Origin: Propionibacteriaceae bacterium
GTDB lineage: Bacteria > Actinomycetota > Actinomycetes > Propionibacteriales > Propionibacteriaceae
Reading direction: 5' to 3'
Assembly (NCBI GenBank): GCA_003153855.1
Contig: PMBM01000172.1
Coordinates: 13,073 to 20,369, forward strand
DNA length: 7,297 bases
Shown here: positions 6,493 to 7,297 of the stretch, one piece after another
Numbering within the stretch: the stretch's first letter is position 1
Layout: every line of letters starts with the position of its first letter
Made by a program: the position numbers and the translations under genes
Notes under the pieces: generated by a model
What the model was told of the DNA's origin: nothing
Database searches by the model: none
The model's input: the letters and a program-made list of their open reading frames with translations, nothing else

Positions 6493-7297
6493 GCGAATCG
6501 TTGGGCCACATCGCCCCTTGGGCACTGCTGACCTGCGCGGTGACCATCGTTGTGCTGTGGCTGTTGCTGAGGCTGTTCCAGCACCATCCGGGCCTCTCGC
6601 TGGCGCTGGTCGAAGTGGTGCCGCTGCTGGCGGCCCTCGGCTTCGTGGTGGCGATCAGCGGGTTCATGTTCACAGAGCAACTGGGCTGGACGCTGGTCAC
6701 CTGCCTGCTGATCGGCGTCATGCTCGTCCCCGGCTCGGTACTGGTCGGAGAGCAGTTCGCCCGGCGCACGCTGGCCATCGAGATGCGACGAGCGGAAGAG
6801 CGGGGAAAGGAGATGAGCCACCGGGCGCTGATCGCCTGGATCACCCATGACCTGCGCACCCCGCTCGCCGGCATCAAGGCGATGGCAGAGGCGCTCGAGG
6901 ACAAGGTGGTCGAGGACCCGGCCGAGGTCAGCGACTACGGCGCCCGGATCGGGCGCGAGTCCAACCGGCTCGGCGCTATGGTCGACGATCTGTTCGAGCT
7001 GTCCCGGATCAACAGCGGTGCACTCGACCTGCACTTGGAACCGATCGCGCTCGACCGGCTCGTCCAGGAATCGGTCATCAGCCTGCGATCGATCGCGACG
7101 AGCCGCGGCATCCAGCTCGACGTCGACCTGCCCAGCCTTGTGGGGGTCGGCTCGGGGCGGGAGATGGAGCGCGTGGTGCAGAACCTGATGGTGAACGCCG
7201 TCCGCCATACCCGGCCGGGACGGTCGGTAAGAATCAGGGGGGGCGGCGATCCCACCGGGGCGTGGCTGAGCATCACCGACGGCTGCGGTGGCATCCC
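6489..7297 (+). CDS. Sensor histidine kinase (3' end missing)
   Basis: This is the membrane sensor kinase partner of the preceding regulator; 269 residues are visible before the window ends. ATG 6489 overlaps the regulator stop (ATGA), with GGGAG 7 bases upstream of the start. Three hydrophobic spans lie at about residues 9-30, 40-61 and 66-88, joined by very short loops, so there is no room for a folded extracellular sensor domain. A charged linker (about 90-112) leads to the dimerisation helix, with no clear HAMP domain. Phospho-acceptor H120 lies in I-T-H-D-L-R-T-P-L. The ATPase domain shows the N-box N232-L-M-V-N236-A-V-R-H-T and the start of the G1 box, D264-G-C-G-G-I, at the window end; Cys at this place is common in actinobacterial kinases. 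Missing are the remaining G boxes, probably about 60-90 residues. The signal is unknown; it may be sensed within the membrane or through a partner protein. Confidence 0.94.
   Translation, partial: MSESLGHIAPWALLTCAVTIVVLWLLLRLFQHHPGLSLALVEVVPLLAALGFVVAISGFMFTEQLGWTLVTCLLIGVMLVPGSVLVGEQFARRTLAIEMRRAEERGKEMSHRALIAWITHDLRTPLAGIKAMAEALEDKVVEDPAEVSDYGARIGRESNRLGAMVDDLFELSRINSGALDLHLEPIALDRLVQESVISLRSIATSRGIQLDVDLPSLVGVGSGREMERVVQNLMVNAVRHTRPGRSVRIRGGGDPTGAWLSITDGCGGI

Noticed and set aside
7237..7243. Run of seven G in the kinase gene as a phase-variation or frameshift site
   Set aside because: The frame is intact on both sides (N-box before, D-G-C-G-G-I after), and a G-run of this length is unremarkable in GC-rich DNA.
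1..7297. Mobile elements, CRISPR arrays, tRNA or rRNA genes
   Set aside because: No transposase motifs, regularly spaced long repeats or tRNA/rRNA-like stretches were seen. Coding capacity is almost fully used by the six genes.

Overview
The window is a GC-rich stretch with strong G/C preference at third codon positions, GTG as well as ATG starts, and tightly packed genes all on the + strand. Together with the gene types this points to a high-GC actinobacterium; the genus cannot be read from the sequence.

Positions 1-5533 look like the 3' part of a sugar-uptake and hydrolysis operon. It holds the end of a MalF-type ABC permease (1-611), a MalG-type permease that starts on the base after the first one's stop (612-1496), a cytoplasmic family 3 glycoside hydrolase (1551-3980), and a cytoplasmic family 43 glycoside hydrolase (3977-5533) that overlaps the GH3 stop by four bases (ATGA). 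The GH43 has the residues and two-domain layout of the XynB-type beta-xylosidases. The best reading is import of xylo-oligosaccharides (xylobiose and similar) and their hydrolysis inside the cell by two unrelated xylosidase/arabinosidase-type enzymes. The layout recalls the bxlEFG-bxlA operon of Streptomyces. The solute-binding protein is expected upstream, outside the window. No ATPase gene is seen, which fits the shared MsiK-type ATPase used by many actinobacterial sugar transporters.

Positions 5534-5796 form a 263-base intergenic region with no convincing terminator but several ordered elements. There are three CATTC-headed repeats at exact 11-base spacing (5641-5673), a 9-base direct repeat (5655-5691), a TTGACA -35-like hexamer (5697-5702), and a strong inverted repeat (5750-5789) whose right arm contains the ribosome binding site of the next gene.

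Positions 5797-7297 encode a two-component system: an OmpR/PhoB-family response regulator (5797-6492) and, overlapping it by four bases, a sensor histidine kinase (6489 onward, cut by the window end). The kinase has three N-terminal membrane segments, no sizeable extracellular domain and no obvious HAMP domain. The 11-base repeats have the form expected of an OmpR/PhoB-family binding site, so the regulator may control its own gene and possibly others. Whether it has any link to the sugar operon is unknown.
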